Part shown: positions 15,163 to 22,703 of the stretch, piece by piece
How the letters are laid out: each line of letters opens with the position of its first letter
Position numbering within the stretch: position 1 is the stretch's first letter
Made by a program: the position numbers and the translations under genes
Notes under the pieces: generated by a model
Database searches by the model: none
Seen by the model: the letters and a program-made list of their open reading frames with translations, nothing else
Told to the model about the DNA's origin: nothing
NCBI GenBank assembly: GCA_964520045.1
Contig: CAZFMJ010000037.1
Span: forward strand, 1-26,234
DNA from: CAZFMJ01 sp964520045
Lineage (GTDB): Bacteria > Elusimicrobiota > Elusimicrobia > Elusimicrobiales > CAZFMJ01
Direction of reading: 5' to 3'
Length of the DNA: 26,234 nucleotides

Positions 15163-16958
15163 TTTATATTCGACGGCAGTCTCAGCCATTTAAGATTGTC
15201 TTTCGCCGTTTTGTTTTTCGGGTTGACCCTCAGCGTTTCCTCGCATGCGGATATGGCCATGTTTTCATCGCCTTTCTCAACCCATGCCACCGCGGAGCCG
15301 AGTCTGCCCAGTTCCGCGGAGCCGGCGGATACGGCTTTTGAAAAACTTTCAAGGGCCGAATCGGGCTCGCCGAGTATTACCTGCCCCAGGCCCAATAGTA
15401 TGAAATTTATCCCGTTTGTTCTATTTAAATCCGGCCGGTCTTCGTACAGGGAAGGCAGGGCTTCCTGTATGAGATCCAGCCATGCGGAGCCCATGACCCA
15501 AAGCCCCATATCATTGCCTACCGCCCGCGGCTGATATGCCACGGTTCCTATTTTCTGCGGGTCTTTATTTTCCGCCCGCTTGAATTTTTTCTCTATGGCG
15601 TCTTCTCTGCCGGGTATGCCGGATTTAATATTCATGGACATGCGCAGATCGGAATCTGCGGGGGTGTCTTTCAGGGCTTTATTTAACTCCTGTTCGATTT
15701 TGGCTATGGCGGCGGCCCTTGTTTTTGAGTCCGAAACGGGGATCATAAATTCCCTTCTGGCCCCCATTATTTTGGGAAGGGGTCCCTCGGCTTTTTCAAG
15801 AGCGTTTTTCAGCGAAGAGCCTTCTTTCGGCTTGGCTATTACCAATTCGGGTTTTGGAAGATAAAATAATTCCACCTGAACCCTGCTTTCCTGATTAAGG
15901 GGGATCTTTTCAAGATTTTTCAGCAGAGGCTCCAGCGGTCCGGAACGGGGCTTATTCAAGGGTTTCAGTTCGCCGGCGTCTTGCGGCGCATTATTTGTTC
16001 CGGAATATGCAAGGGAAAGCCCGATGCTTTCCCCCTTATTAGGCAGAAGCCGGAACGCATCCCGCAGTATTTCAACGGCTTCGGCGGTGTTCCCCTCTTT
16101 TACAAGAAGCAGGGCAAGCCTGAATCTGGCCACCGAATCCATAGGTTTTATGCTTATCGCCCTGCGGTATAAGGCGGCGGCGTTTTTATAAAGACCCAGC
16201 CGTTCCTTTACCGCCGCGAGCTCCAAAATCGCGTCTTCGTATCTGCCGTACTTTTTTACGGCGTTTTCGAAAGACTCTTCGGCGTCGGTGTCTCTGCCCA
16301 GCCTGCTGTAAAGGCTTCCGAGCTGGAAATGATAAAGCGGATTGTCCGGATCAAGGCCGGCGGCCTGCCTGAAGTGGCGCAGGGCGGAATCTGCGTTTCC
16401 CATGGATTCGTAAATCGAGCCGAGGTCCATGTGGATATCCGCCCGCTGAGGGGCCAATTTTTCGGCTTCGGAAAACTCGGCAAAAGCGGCCGCCGTGTCG
16501 CCCTTCCATGCATGAGCTATTCCCATAAGCTGATGCGCCTGCGCATTCGTGGGGTTTATTTTCAGCCCTTCGGAAAATTCCAGCATGGCGGCGTCGATTT
16601 GCCCCGCCCAGTAAAGAGCCGTGCCCAGCATGATGTGGGTTTGGGCATTGCCGGGATTTTCCACCGCGGCTTTGGCAAATTCATTGACAGATTCCGGATA
16701 ATACCCGGCCTCCAGAAGGGCGTATCCCTTTTGCATGTTGATTTGGGACTGTTCCTGCATAATGCGTTCCCATACAGTGTCATATTTTTCCGGAGCGGAC
16801 ACCGCGGCATGCATTGGGCGAGCTGTCATAGAGGAAATTAATATATATAACGATATTTGTCCGGATAAAACCGCAAATTCTGCCCTCCTCTGTCCCCTTT
16901 TGCCTATAAGCGGGAGAAGAGCAATGCGGGCAGGAAGGGATTGAAAGGATATAGACAT
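15141..16958 (-). CDS. Exported TPR-repeat protein
   Basis: The 605-residue protein has an N-terminal hydrophobic stretch (LYILISSMTARPMHA, about 37-51) after a basic leader, suggesting export. Seven TPR units run in tandem from about 72 to 310 (for example ALLEAGYYPESVNEFAKAAVENPGN and GSIYESMGNADSALRHFRQAAGLDPDN). A non-repeat region rich in charged residues follows (about 320-490), then one or two more TPR-like units (LGLGQVILGEPDSALESFSKAV, AVAWVEKGDENMAISACEETLRVNPKN). TPRs bind partner proteins; the partner is unknown. It lies 5 bp after the secreted hypothetical and 43 bp before the TolC-like gene, so it could be a periplasmic accessory of the exporter. No clear ribosome-binding site was found; an internal ATG near the hydrophobic stretch is an alternative start. 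Confidence 0.85.
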   Translation of the reverse strand: MSISFQSLPARIALLPLIGKRGQRRAEFAVLSGQISLYILISSMTARPMHAAVSAPEKYDTVWERIMQEQSQINMQKGYALLEAGYYPESVNEFAKAAVENPGNAQTHIMLGTALYWAGQIDAAMLEFSEGLKINPTNAQAHQLMGIAHAWKGDTAAAFAEFSEAEKLAPQRADIHMDLGSIYESMGNADSALRHFRQAAGLDPDNPLYHFQLGSLYSRLGRDTDAEESFENAVKKYGRYEDAILELAAVKERLGLYKNAAALYRRAISIKPMDSVARFRLALLLVKEGNTAEAVEILRDAFRLLPNKGESIGLSLAYSGTNNAPQDAGELKPLNKPRSGPLEPLLKNLEKIPLNQESRVQVELFYLPKPELVIAKPKEGSSLKNALEKAEGPLPKIMGARREFMIPVSDSKTRAAAIAKIEQELNKALKDTPADSDLRMSMNIKSGIPGREDAIEKKFKRAENKDPQKIGTVAYQPRAVGNDMGLWVMGSAWLDLIQEALPSLYEDRPDLNRTNGINFILLGLGQVILGEPDSALESFSKAVSAGSAELGRLGSAVAWVEKGDENMAISACEETLRVNPKNKTAKDNLKWLRLPSNIKTADGKR

Positions 16959-16963
16959 AAATT

Positions 16964-17587
16964 TTAACGATACCGCATATGTTTGAACGGGCAGATATCG
17001 CCGGTATTAACGGAAAAATTATTTTGTTTTCCCAAGGCAATTGCGCCGAGATTATTATTTTTCCGCCTGGCTCTTTGCTGGTTCCATAAAAAATCCCAGT
17101 CATCTGGAATATCCCAAGCGGCATCGGAAGACAAAAGATTACGGATGTCCCAAATGCTTTTAAGAGCGATTACTGAAAAGCCTATCGGGTTTGACATGGT
17201 CAATCCAGCGATGGCAAGAACAGCGGTCGCCGAGCGTTCGGCAAGCATTATTCCCTTTGGCTGACTGCCGAAACTGCTTTTGGTGCTGTTTGCAGAATCA
17301 TTTTGCTTATGCAGATAACCAAGATCGGTGCGGATATTAAGCGGAGGCTGAAGTTCCGTGTATAAATCAACCCTTCGACTCTCAGGGGTAAAGGCCGGTG
17401 TTTGTCCCCTCTCGGGGTGGTGGTTCGGCAGGCTCACCATCCTGAGCGAAGTCGAAGGAATACTGAGCAACGCTTCTTTCCCAGCCCTGAAAGGCTGGGT
17501 TTGAGCGTTGTCGAACGTATCCGGTTTTCCGGCCGAAGCTATGCCGCAGAAAAAACAAAAAAACATTGTTATTATAATTCGGTTCAT
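16964..17587 (-). CDS. Secreted hypothetical protein carrying palindromic insert sequences
   Basis: I recognise no family. The 207 residues start with a typical signal peptide (MNRIIITMFFCFFCGIASAG). Residues about 23-72 are encoded by palindromic repeat DNA and look like low-information sequence (AQTQPFRAGKEALLSIPSTS, SLPNHHPERGQTPAFTPESRR). The rest includes one hydrophobic segment (TAVLAIAGLTMSNPIGFSVIAL, about 120-141) and a basic, Asn/Gln-rich C-terminus. The ATG at 17587 is 2 bp from the stop of the upstream membrane-protein gene and the TPR gene begins 5 bp after its stop, so it sits in a tight operon. Function unknown. Confidence 0.65.
   Translation of the reverse strand: MNRIIITMFFCFFCGIASAGKPDTFDNAQTQPFRAGKEALLSIPSTSLRMVSLPNHHPERGQTPAFTPESRRVDLYTELQPPLNIRTDLGYLHKQNDSANSTKSSFGSQPKGIMLAERSATAVLAIAGLTMSNPIGFSVIALKSIWDIRNLLSSDAAWDIPDDWDFLWNQQRARRKNNNLGAIALGKQNNFSVNTGDICPFKHMRYR
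17368..17520. repeat. Palindromic dispersed-repeat cluster inside a coding frame
   Basis: Contains GGTTCGGCAGGCTCACC joined to ATCCTGAGCGAAGTCGAAGG (about 17422-17458), a phrase I know as a widespread dispersed palindromic repeat in bacterial genomes. A related CCCTTCGACTCTCAGGGG lies at about 17371. There is also a two-tier hairpin: outer CAACGCT/AGCGTTG around inner CCCAGCC (17480-17486) and GGCTGGG (17493-17499) with loop CTGAAA. All lie in the frame of the secreted protein without a stop. Confidence 0.75.
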
Positions 17588-17589
17588 AA

Positions 17590-18189
17590 TTATTCTGCGT
17601 AATATTTATGCGAAACTAGTTTAAAGGTGATAATCTGCGCCAATATTAAAAACAATAAAATTCCGGCAAAATTGGGCGGCAATAAGTATCTGTGGATATC
17701 CGTTGTTTCCGGAACCTGCGTATTTGACGGAGAAATATCCGCTCCGTTTAGCAGATTGCCGTGAAGCGCCGTGTCAATATGCATTCCGACGGTTAATGTC
17801 CCGTGTCCATCAGGGGTGCGAAGCAGATGTATGCTTGTAAAAGTCATTATTAACATTACCAGTTGAACAGCCAGCATGAACAAAAAAGTAGCTCGGGCCG
17901 CTTTGGCCGTAACCAATTGTTCGCGCTCGTCCCGTTCTTTGAATCCTGCCAAAGCGGAGAGAATCGATTCTCTGAAAGTCCCATAAAAAAGCAGTGTAAG
18001 GAAAAAATACGCAATACTTAAAATCCATATAAACCCCAGGTTATTTAAAGTTTTAAGAAAAATTGTATCAGGTTCATTTGAAGCTCCCTGCATAAGCGCT
18101 GCAACATAAATAATTATGACGGGGGTCATAATTACCATATACCAAAGTATCAGTTTGTGCAATTTATGGAATAATGTTTTCTTTATCAT
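17590..18189 (-). CDS. Four-helix membrane protein, DUF2178-like partner of the XRE regulator
   Basis: The 199-residue inner-membrane protein has four hydrophobic helices: LILWYMVIMTPVIIIYVAAL, FIWILSIAYFFLTLLFYG, ATFLFMLAVQLVMLIMTF and FAGILLFLILAQIITFKLV. Between helices 2 and 3 lies the cytoplasmic motif ALAGFKERDEREQLVTAKAAR, close to the DERE motif of small membrane proteins (DUF2178 type) that are commonly paired with short XRE regulators. A non-cytoplasmic loop of about 50 residues precedes helix 4. I chose the ATG at 18189 (MIKKTLFHK); a start at 18207 would add six residues. It overlaps the XRE gene by 26 bp, indicating tight coupling. Possible roles are sensing or modulation of the regulator; none is shown by the sequence. 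Confidence 0.72.
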   Translation of the reverse strand: MIKKTLFHKLHKLILWYMVIMTPVIIIYVAALMQGASNEPDTIFLKTLNNLGFIWILSIAYFFLTLLFYGTFRESILSALAGFKERDEREQLVTAKAARATFLFMLAVQLVMLIMTFTSIHLLRTPDGHGTLTVGMHIDTALHGNLLNGADISPSNTQVPETTDIHRYLLPPNFAGILLFLILAQIITFKLVSHKYYAE

Positions 18190-18400
18190 TTTTGTCTTCC
18201 TCGACAATAAACACTTCTTCTACGGGTTTGCCGAAAAATCTGGCGAGCTTTAATCCGAGCTCCAGGGTGGGGCAATATACGGCGCGTTCAATGCAGTTGA
18301 TGGTAACGCGGGTTACGCCTATTTGACCGGCTAATTCTTCCTGCGTAATATTTTTCTCCGCCCTGAGAACTTTAAGCCTGTTGTGGATTTTTAGCTTCAT
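18164..18400 (-). CDS. Short XRE-family transcriptional regulator
   Basis: The 78-residue protein is little more than one Cro/C1-type helix-turn-helix: IHNRLKVLRAEKNITQEELAGQIGVTRVTINCIERAVYCPTLELGLKLARFFGKPVEEVF. ITQEELAGQIG and VTRVTINCIE are the two HTH helices. The usual IENGKYNPSL appears here as IERAVYCPTL. It is followed by an acidic tail (IVEEDKNDKENIIP). I chose the ATG at 18400, since homologues start just before the HTH; the frame open to 18451 would begin inside the promoter. It heads the minus-strand cluster and overlaps the membrane-protein gene. A palindrome over the promoter suggests autoregulation. Confidence 0.9.
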   Translation of the reverse strand: MKLKIHNRLKVLRAEKNITQEELAGQIGVTRVTINCIERAVYCPTLELGLKLARFFGKPVEEVFIVEEDKNDKENIIP

Positions 18401-18420
18401 TTTAGTATTATGTTCTATGC

Positions 18421-18451
18421 ATAAAGTATCATATGCTTTATATTTTGTCAA
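18421..18451 (-). promoter_or_regulatory. Promoter and putative operator of the XRE gene
   Basis: Minus strand: TTGACA (18446-18451), 17-bp spacer, TACTTT (18423-18428), 22 bp before the ATG. An interrupted palindrome ATAAAG-N9-CTTTAT spans 18421-18441, covering the -10 box and most of the spacer. A repressor bound there would block RNA polymerase, which fits self-repression by the XRE protein. Confidence 0.7.
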
Positions 18452-18554
18452 TAGTTTTTTATATTTTACAATGGGGGGATAATTCTAAAACTTGAAATTC
18501 GATTCCGAATAAAGGTAATATCAAGGAAGGGAGGCGGCTGAGGAACCGGTAGTT

Positions 18555-18596
18555 TTTTGCTATATGCTGTCTGCTATCTACTATATACTTTCCGTT
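18555..18596. repeat. 7-bp-period tandem array upstream of the CsgG-like gene
   Basis: Plus-strand heptads: TTTTGCT, ATATGCT, GTCTGCT, ATCTACT, ATATACT, TTCCGTT. Together with the array after the gene it forms an inverted pair: 18573-18589 is the exact reverse complement of 19494-19510. It lies 5 bp before the start codon and would take the place of a ribosome-binding site. Confidence 0.82.
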
Positions 18597-18601
18597 ATAT
18601 T

Positions 18602-19474
18602 ATGAAGAAAAAGATTTTATCGTATGTTTTGATTGTTTTGTGCGCCGTGACGGCGGTATGGGCGGGGACGGCTGTCTACCGTTATGTAGCCTCACTGCTG
18701 GCCGGCAAGGCGGTGCAGGAGCAAAAAAACAGAATAGCGGTGCTGTCTTTTTCGAACGAAGACGGCAAAAAAACCAAGAGCAGTTCGATTATAAGCGAGA
18801 GGCTTGCGTCTGAGGTGGCGTCTCAGCCCAAAATAGAACTTGTAGAGCGTGTAAAACTTAACACTATTCTTAAAGAGCAGAAACTTCAGACGAGCGGCCT
18901 CATTGATTCCAACACCGCCAAAGCGGTCGGGAATGTTCTCGGCGTGGACGCCGTCATCACCGGCACGGTCATAGACCTTAATGACGGGAACGTGGAAATG
19001 AACGCGCGCCTTGTCGACGCGCAGAGTGCCATGGTAATTAAAGCGGTAACCCGTAAGATCAAGAAAGACTGGGAGGAAACCCCCTCCGCGTGGAATATGG
19101 ACGTAAATAAGGGCGCGGCATTGATCAATCTTGAGGAACTGCCGGTGCCTGTTCTTCCGGATGAGTTTTTTAAAGTGGGAATTGGCCGGGACTGCTCAAG
19201 GCTCGCAAGCGATGAACTGGCGTTGAGAACCGCCGCCCTCAAAATAAAGGCTAAAAAGCTGGCGCTGGGGCTTAAAACCGGCGAAATAGACATAAAGAAA
19301 TTAAGACAAAATCCCGGAAGTGAAATCCCGAACCAAAATCTACGTTCCGCGTTTTATGCGGTCGTGAAAGAATGGTATAACAGGGGGAATATCCCGGAGT
19401 TGTCTTACGAAGAAAAGGATATTTTAGAGCGGGGAGGCGGATTTCTTGAAATTATGGACGTTTGCGAGGACTAA
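18602..19474 (+). CDS. CsgG/FlgO-like secreted or anchored protein
   Basis: The 290-residue protein has an N-terminal hydrophobic segment (ILSYVLIVLCAVTAVWAGTAVY, 5-26) and then a domain of the CsgG/FlgO/LpoB type. Visible signatures are KNRIAVLSFSNEDG (42-55), SSIISERLASEVASQPKIELVERVKLNTILKEQKLQTSGLID (61-102), TAKAVGNVLGVDAVITGTVIDL (105-126) and NARLVDAQSAMVIKAVTRKI (134-153). Such domains sit in the periplasm or outer membrane and assemble or activate envelope machines. A helical C-terminal part (about 185-290) is not recognised. No lipobox is evident and no ribosome-binding site is visible; the ATG at 18602 is chosen as the first Met before the signal-like helix. It stands alone on the plus strand, framed by inverted repeat arrays. 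Confidence 0.8.
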   Translation: MKKKILSYVLIVLCAVTAVWAGTAVYRYVASLLAGKAVQEQKNRIAVLSFSNEDGKKTKSSSIISERLASEVASQPKIELVERVKLNTILKEQKLQTSGLIDSNTAKAVGNVLGVDAVITGTVIDLNDGNVEMNARLVDAQSAMVIKAVTRKIKKDWEETPSAWNMDVNKGAALINLEELPVPVLPDEFFKVGIGRDCSRLASDELALRTAALKIKAKKLALGLKTGEIDIKKLRQNPGSEIPNQNLRSAFYAVVKEWYNRGNIPELSYEEKDILERGGGFLEIMDVCED

Positions 19475-19479
19475 CAGGC

Positions 19480-19535
19480 AGTATATAGCAGATAGTATAT
19501 AGTAGATAGCAAAAAGCGGACGGCAAAAAGTTGCC
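19480..19535. repeat. 7-bp-period tandem array downstream of the CsgG-like gene
   Basis: Starting 5 bp after the stop codon, heptads read AGTATAT, AGCAGAT, AGTATAT, AGTAGAT, AGCAAAA, AGCGGAC, GGCAAAA, AGTTGCC. AG starts seven of the eight units. It is the inverted counterpart of the array at 18555-18596. Confidence 0.85.
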
Positions 19536-19540
19536 GGTTC

Positions 19541-19588
19541 CCCAGCGGCCCAGTTTCCCAGACACCCAGTGCCCCGGCTTCCCAGTTC
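19541..19588. repeat. 8-bp-period array of CCCAG-NNN units
   Basis: Six exact octads: CCCAGCGG, CCCAGTTT, CCCAGACA, CCCAGTGC, CCCGGCTT, CCCAGTTC. Five start with CCCAG; the last three positions vary freely. It directly follows the 7-bp array and precedes another 8-bp array. The whole 19475-19642 intergenic gap is filled by these arrays. Confidence 0.85.
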
Positions 19589-19602
19589 TGGGTGACCTTT
19601 TT

Positions 19603-19650
19603 CTAGCCGTCCAGCAGTCTAGCTGTCCAGCCGCCTCGCCGTCTAGCCGT
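19603..19650. repeat. 8-bp-period array at the stop of the first coiled-coil gene
   Basis: Plus-strand octads: CTAGCCGT, CCAGCAGT, CTAGCTGT, CCAGCCGC, CTCGCCGT, CTAGCCGT. The stop codon of the coiled-coil gene (19643-19645, minus strand) is the TAG inside the last unit. Units resemble those at 10610-10649. Confidence 0.85.
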
Positions 19651-22600
19651 TCTTTCCCTCGAGTTTTTCTTTCAGCTTTAATTTTAATTCATCCGCTTCT
19701 TTGAGTTTGGCGCTGTATTCAGCTTCCAGCCTGGCGCGGTCTTTTTCAAGGTTTTCCGAAAGTTCCGCCTCTTTCCGCGCCATATTTTCCCTTAGTACCG
19801 TTTCCCGCTTCTGCAGATCGGCCAGAAGTTTTTCTTCCTGAAGCATCCGTGCGTTAAGTTTCGCTCTTTCGTTTTCAACCTGCACCGCCCTCAGCCTGTT
19901 GGCTTCCTCTATTTCGCTGGTCCTGCGCTCGAATTCTTTCTCAAGCTTTTCCCTGAGCTCCTTCTGGCGTTTCTCTTCGGAAGATAGTTTTTCATTAAGC
20001 TGTTCGTTTTTGATCTCAAGGTCTTCTTTCAGCTTTATTATCTCATCGGCGAGCCTTTTGTCCTGTTCAACCGCTACGCTTTTGTTTATGAGCACCGCCT
20101 GATAGCTCTTTTCCATCTGCTGGTAACGGGCTTCCAGGGAGCGTTCTTTTAAAACGTAGTTTTCCTCCACGGCCTTAAGCATGGCTTTTTCTTTTTCCGC
20201 GTAAATTTTTTCCATTTCTTCGGCCTGCGATTGGTATTTGGACATCTGTTCCCGGCGCAGGGCCTCAAATTTCCGCGCATAAGCCTGCTCTTTCAGGCGC
20301 TCCTTTTCAAGCGCCTCCTTCTGAAATTTGTCTATCCGGGCCCCGGATTCCTCTTCCATGGCTGCTATTTTTTCATCCATTTCCTCCTGCCCCGCTGTTT
20401 TTATTTTTCTGCATTTCTCTTCCCATTCCCGCGCCGCTGATTGTTTTTCGGACAGAAGATTCTGGATCTTTTTCATGAGAGCGTCGTTGAGTTCCCTGGT
20501 CTGCGTTTCATTCTCCGCCGAAACGGCCAGCGCCCGCTCCATTGCGTTGATGTTCTGTTCCGACAGCTTGATCTTATTCTCAAGCTCGCAGATCGCGGCC
20601 TTGCTTTTGTCCACGGAGGCCCTCATTCCGGAGGCAAGCAGGGAATCATAATGGGCTTTAAACCTGCTCTCTTTTTCAGCGGTTTCCCGCGCGTATTTTT
20701 CTTCCAGTTTTTTCACCGCTTCCGCATGCGCTTTATTCAGGGCCTGTCCTGAGGCTTCGTTTTCCGCCGCAAACCTTGTCCTTTCGGCCTCAAAAGAATC
20801 TTTAAGTTTTGATATTTCCTCCTCATGCCCGCGTTTTAGGGTTTCAAACGCCGCGGACATGGCGGCGGCGCTCTCTTTGTATCTGGCCTCCATCTCTGAT
20901 TTTTTTATCCCGAATTCCTCCAAAAGCCGGGTTTGCGCCTGCAAGGCCTCGCGCTGAAGCATCCGCTCCCTTTCGGTAAGGCTTTCCTCCCTTAAACGGA
21001 TATGCGCTTCGGCCCTTGTCCGTTCCATCTCGAATTTTTCGCCGTAAGAGCGGGTTAGCTCCTTTTCTTTTTCCGCAAGTTGTTCTTCCCCTGTTCCCCG
21101 CTCCTTTGCCATGTCCTCTTCAAGTTTCCGGCGCCAATTTTGTATTTTTTGCCGGTCCAGGTCTATTATTTCCGCCGTTGCCTTGTCCTTTGCCGTCATT
21201 TTGTTTTTCAGTGATTCATTTTCATCCTTCATGCGCTGAACCAGCGCCAAGGCGGCGTCTTTTTGCCCGGCCAGCAGTTCTCCCTGCTTTTCCATCTGCT
21301 GGAATCTGGCAAGCATGGCCTGTTCTTTCACGCGGGAAATCTCTTCCAGCGATTCTTTTAATGCCTTAAATTTATCGTCGTAGCTGGATATAAGTTCCTG
21401 TTCCCGTTCCTTAAAAAGACCGGCGATCTCCGCCTGTCTTTTTTTAAATTCATCCCTATCCGCCTGCAGTCTTGAGGCCTGTTCGGCCAGTTCCTGTCTT
21501 TCTCCCTTTATGCTGAGGCGCATTTCTTCTTCCCGCCGCGCCAGTTCCGCCTTGAGCTGTTCGTGTCTGCGGTCCAGTTCCCTGCTTTGGGAATGAAGAT
21601 TCTGCTTAAGCTGTTCGGATACTTCCTGATACTTGGCGGCCTGTTCGGACTCTTTTGCCGAGTTTTCCTTGATAAAGTTTTGCCTGATATTTTCAATCTC
21701 CGCCTCTCTGGCGCTTAAATTGGTTTTTAAATCATCGTATTTTCTCTTCCATTCCTCTTCCCGCTTTAGCAATTCCGTTTCAAGCCGGGATATTTCCTCC
21801 GATACCCTGACCGTCTGTTCTTTGTATTCTTCCTGAAATTTTTTCTGCTGTCTTGCCGTTTCGGCTTCGGCCGCGGCCTTGTTCTCCTCCAGCCAATTCT
21901 GATATTTCGTCTTAAGCGCGTTTTCCTTCTCGGAAAACTCCGACTGAAAATGATTTTTCAGCGTCTTTGCGTTTTCTTCAAGCGTTTTGGCCTTTTCGGC
22001 GTAATCGGCCTCCAGCCTGCCGGTTTCGCTCAGCAGTTCCTCCCCCAGTTTGCTCTTTTCTTCCTGCAGGCGGGTCTGGAATCCGGCGGTTAATTCCTGT
22101 TCCCGCTGAAGCATTTTCTGTTTCCAGATCTCGTCTATCTGTTTTATTTTTTCCTGCGCTTCGCGCTTCGCCGCGTTCCTTCCCAGTTCCAGTTCCCGTA
22201 TGAAGGTTTCCCTCTCGGCTTTAAGCTGTTCTTCCCTGTCCGCGTTCCAGCGCTCAAAAGCGGTCTCCATTTCGTGTCTCAGCCTCTCTCGCTGCAAAGG
22301 CAGTTCTATTTCCTTTTTCTTCAGTTCCCCCTCGAACATCCTGCGCTCGTCCTCAAGCTCCTTCTTGCTTTGGTTGAGCGCGTTTGTAAGCATATCCTGA
22401 TATTTATTCCAAAGCTCCGCCTCTTTTTTTACCCATATTTCTGAAAATTCTTTTTCCCTTTTTGAAAACCGTTCTTCCTGAGCTTTTGCTATCGCGTCGA
22501 ATTCGGCTTCTTTCGCCATCCTCTCCTGCTGGGCTTCCTGAATGACCCTGAGTTTCATACCTGCGAGCTCGGTTTCTTTATCCCTGAGTTCCGACGCGAG

Positions 22601-22672
22601 CCTGAGCGCCATCTTGGCCGCCTCGGTCTCAGAAATGCTGTCAATAGGATCCCTGTAATCCCCGTTTTCCAT
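19643..22672 (-). CDS. Giant all-coiled-coil protein 1 (about 1,009 aa)
   Basis: I recognise no named family. From about residue 25 to the end the chain is a nearly unbroken coiled coil, very rich in Glu, Lys, Ala, Arg and Gln and nearly free of Pro and Gly, with no signal peptide and no membrane helix. Aromatic residues recur at intervals (EIWVKKEAELWNKY, FERWNADREEQL, EIWKQKMLQREQEL, EEWKRKYDDLKTN). The short N-terminal cap (DPIDSISETEAAKMALRLASEL) resembles that of the next gene (LDPAAITDVETGKLALRWALERL), so the two are paralogues. I chose the ATG at 22672 since it matches the partner's N-terminus; a GTG lies 12 bp upstream. A cytoplasmic filament or scaffold role, as for bacterial intermediate-filament-like proteins, is inference from architecture only. 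Confidence 0.85.
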   Translation of the reverse strand: MENGDYRDPIDSISETEAAKMALRLASELRDKETELAGMKLRVIQEAQQERMAKEAEFDAIAKAQEERFSKREKEFSEIWVKKEAELWNKYQDMLTNALNQSKKELEDERRMFEGELKKKEIELPLQRERLRHEMETAFERWNADREEQLKAERETFIRELELGRNAAKREAQEKIKQIDEIWKQKMLQREQELTAGFQTRLQEEKSKLGEELLSETGRLEADYAEKAKTLEENAKTLKNHFQSEFSEKENALKTKYQNWLEENKAAAEAETARQQKKFQEEYKEQTVRVSEEISRLETELLKREEEWKRKYDDLKTNLSAREAEIENIRQNFIKENSAKESEQAAKYQEVSEQLKQNLHSQSRELDRRHEQLKAELARREEEMRLSIKGERQELAEQASRLQADRDEFKKRQAEIAGLFKEREQELISSYDDKFKALKESLEEISRVKEQAMLARFQQMEKQGELLAGQKDAALALVQRMKDENESLKNKMTAKDKATAEIIDLDRQKIQNWRRKLEEDMAKERGTGEEQLAEKEKELTRSYGEKFEMERTRAEAHIRLREESLTERERMLQREALQAQTRLLEEFGIKKSEMEARYKESAAAMSAAFETLKRGHEEEISKLKDSFEAERTRFAAENEASGQALNKAHAEAVKKLEEKYARETAEKESRFKAHYDSLLASGMRASVDKSKAAICELENKIKLSEQNINAMERALAVSAENETQTRELNDALMKKIQNLLSEKQSAAREWEEKCRKIKTAGQEEMDEKIAAMEEESGARIDKFQKEALEKERLKEQAYARKFEALRREQMSKYQSQAEEMEKIYAEKEKAMLKAVEENYVLKERSLEARYQQMEKSYQAVLINKSVAVEQDKRLADEIIKLKEDLEIKNEQLNEKLSSEEKRQKELREKLEKEFERRTSEIEEANRLRAVQVENERAKLNARMLQEEKLLADLQKRETVLRENMARKEAELSENLEKDRARLEAEYSAKLKEADELKLKLKEKLEGKNG

Positions 22673-22703
22673 AGTCGGTATCACTTAAACCTGAAAATAA
22701 AGA

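Noticed and set aside
19480..19650. Repeat arrays as a CRISPR or origin iteron array
   Set aside because: Units of 7-8 bp without spacers exclude CRISPR; no rep gene, dnaA boxes or conserved iteron longer than 8 bp is present.
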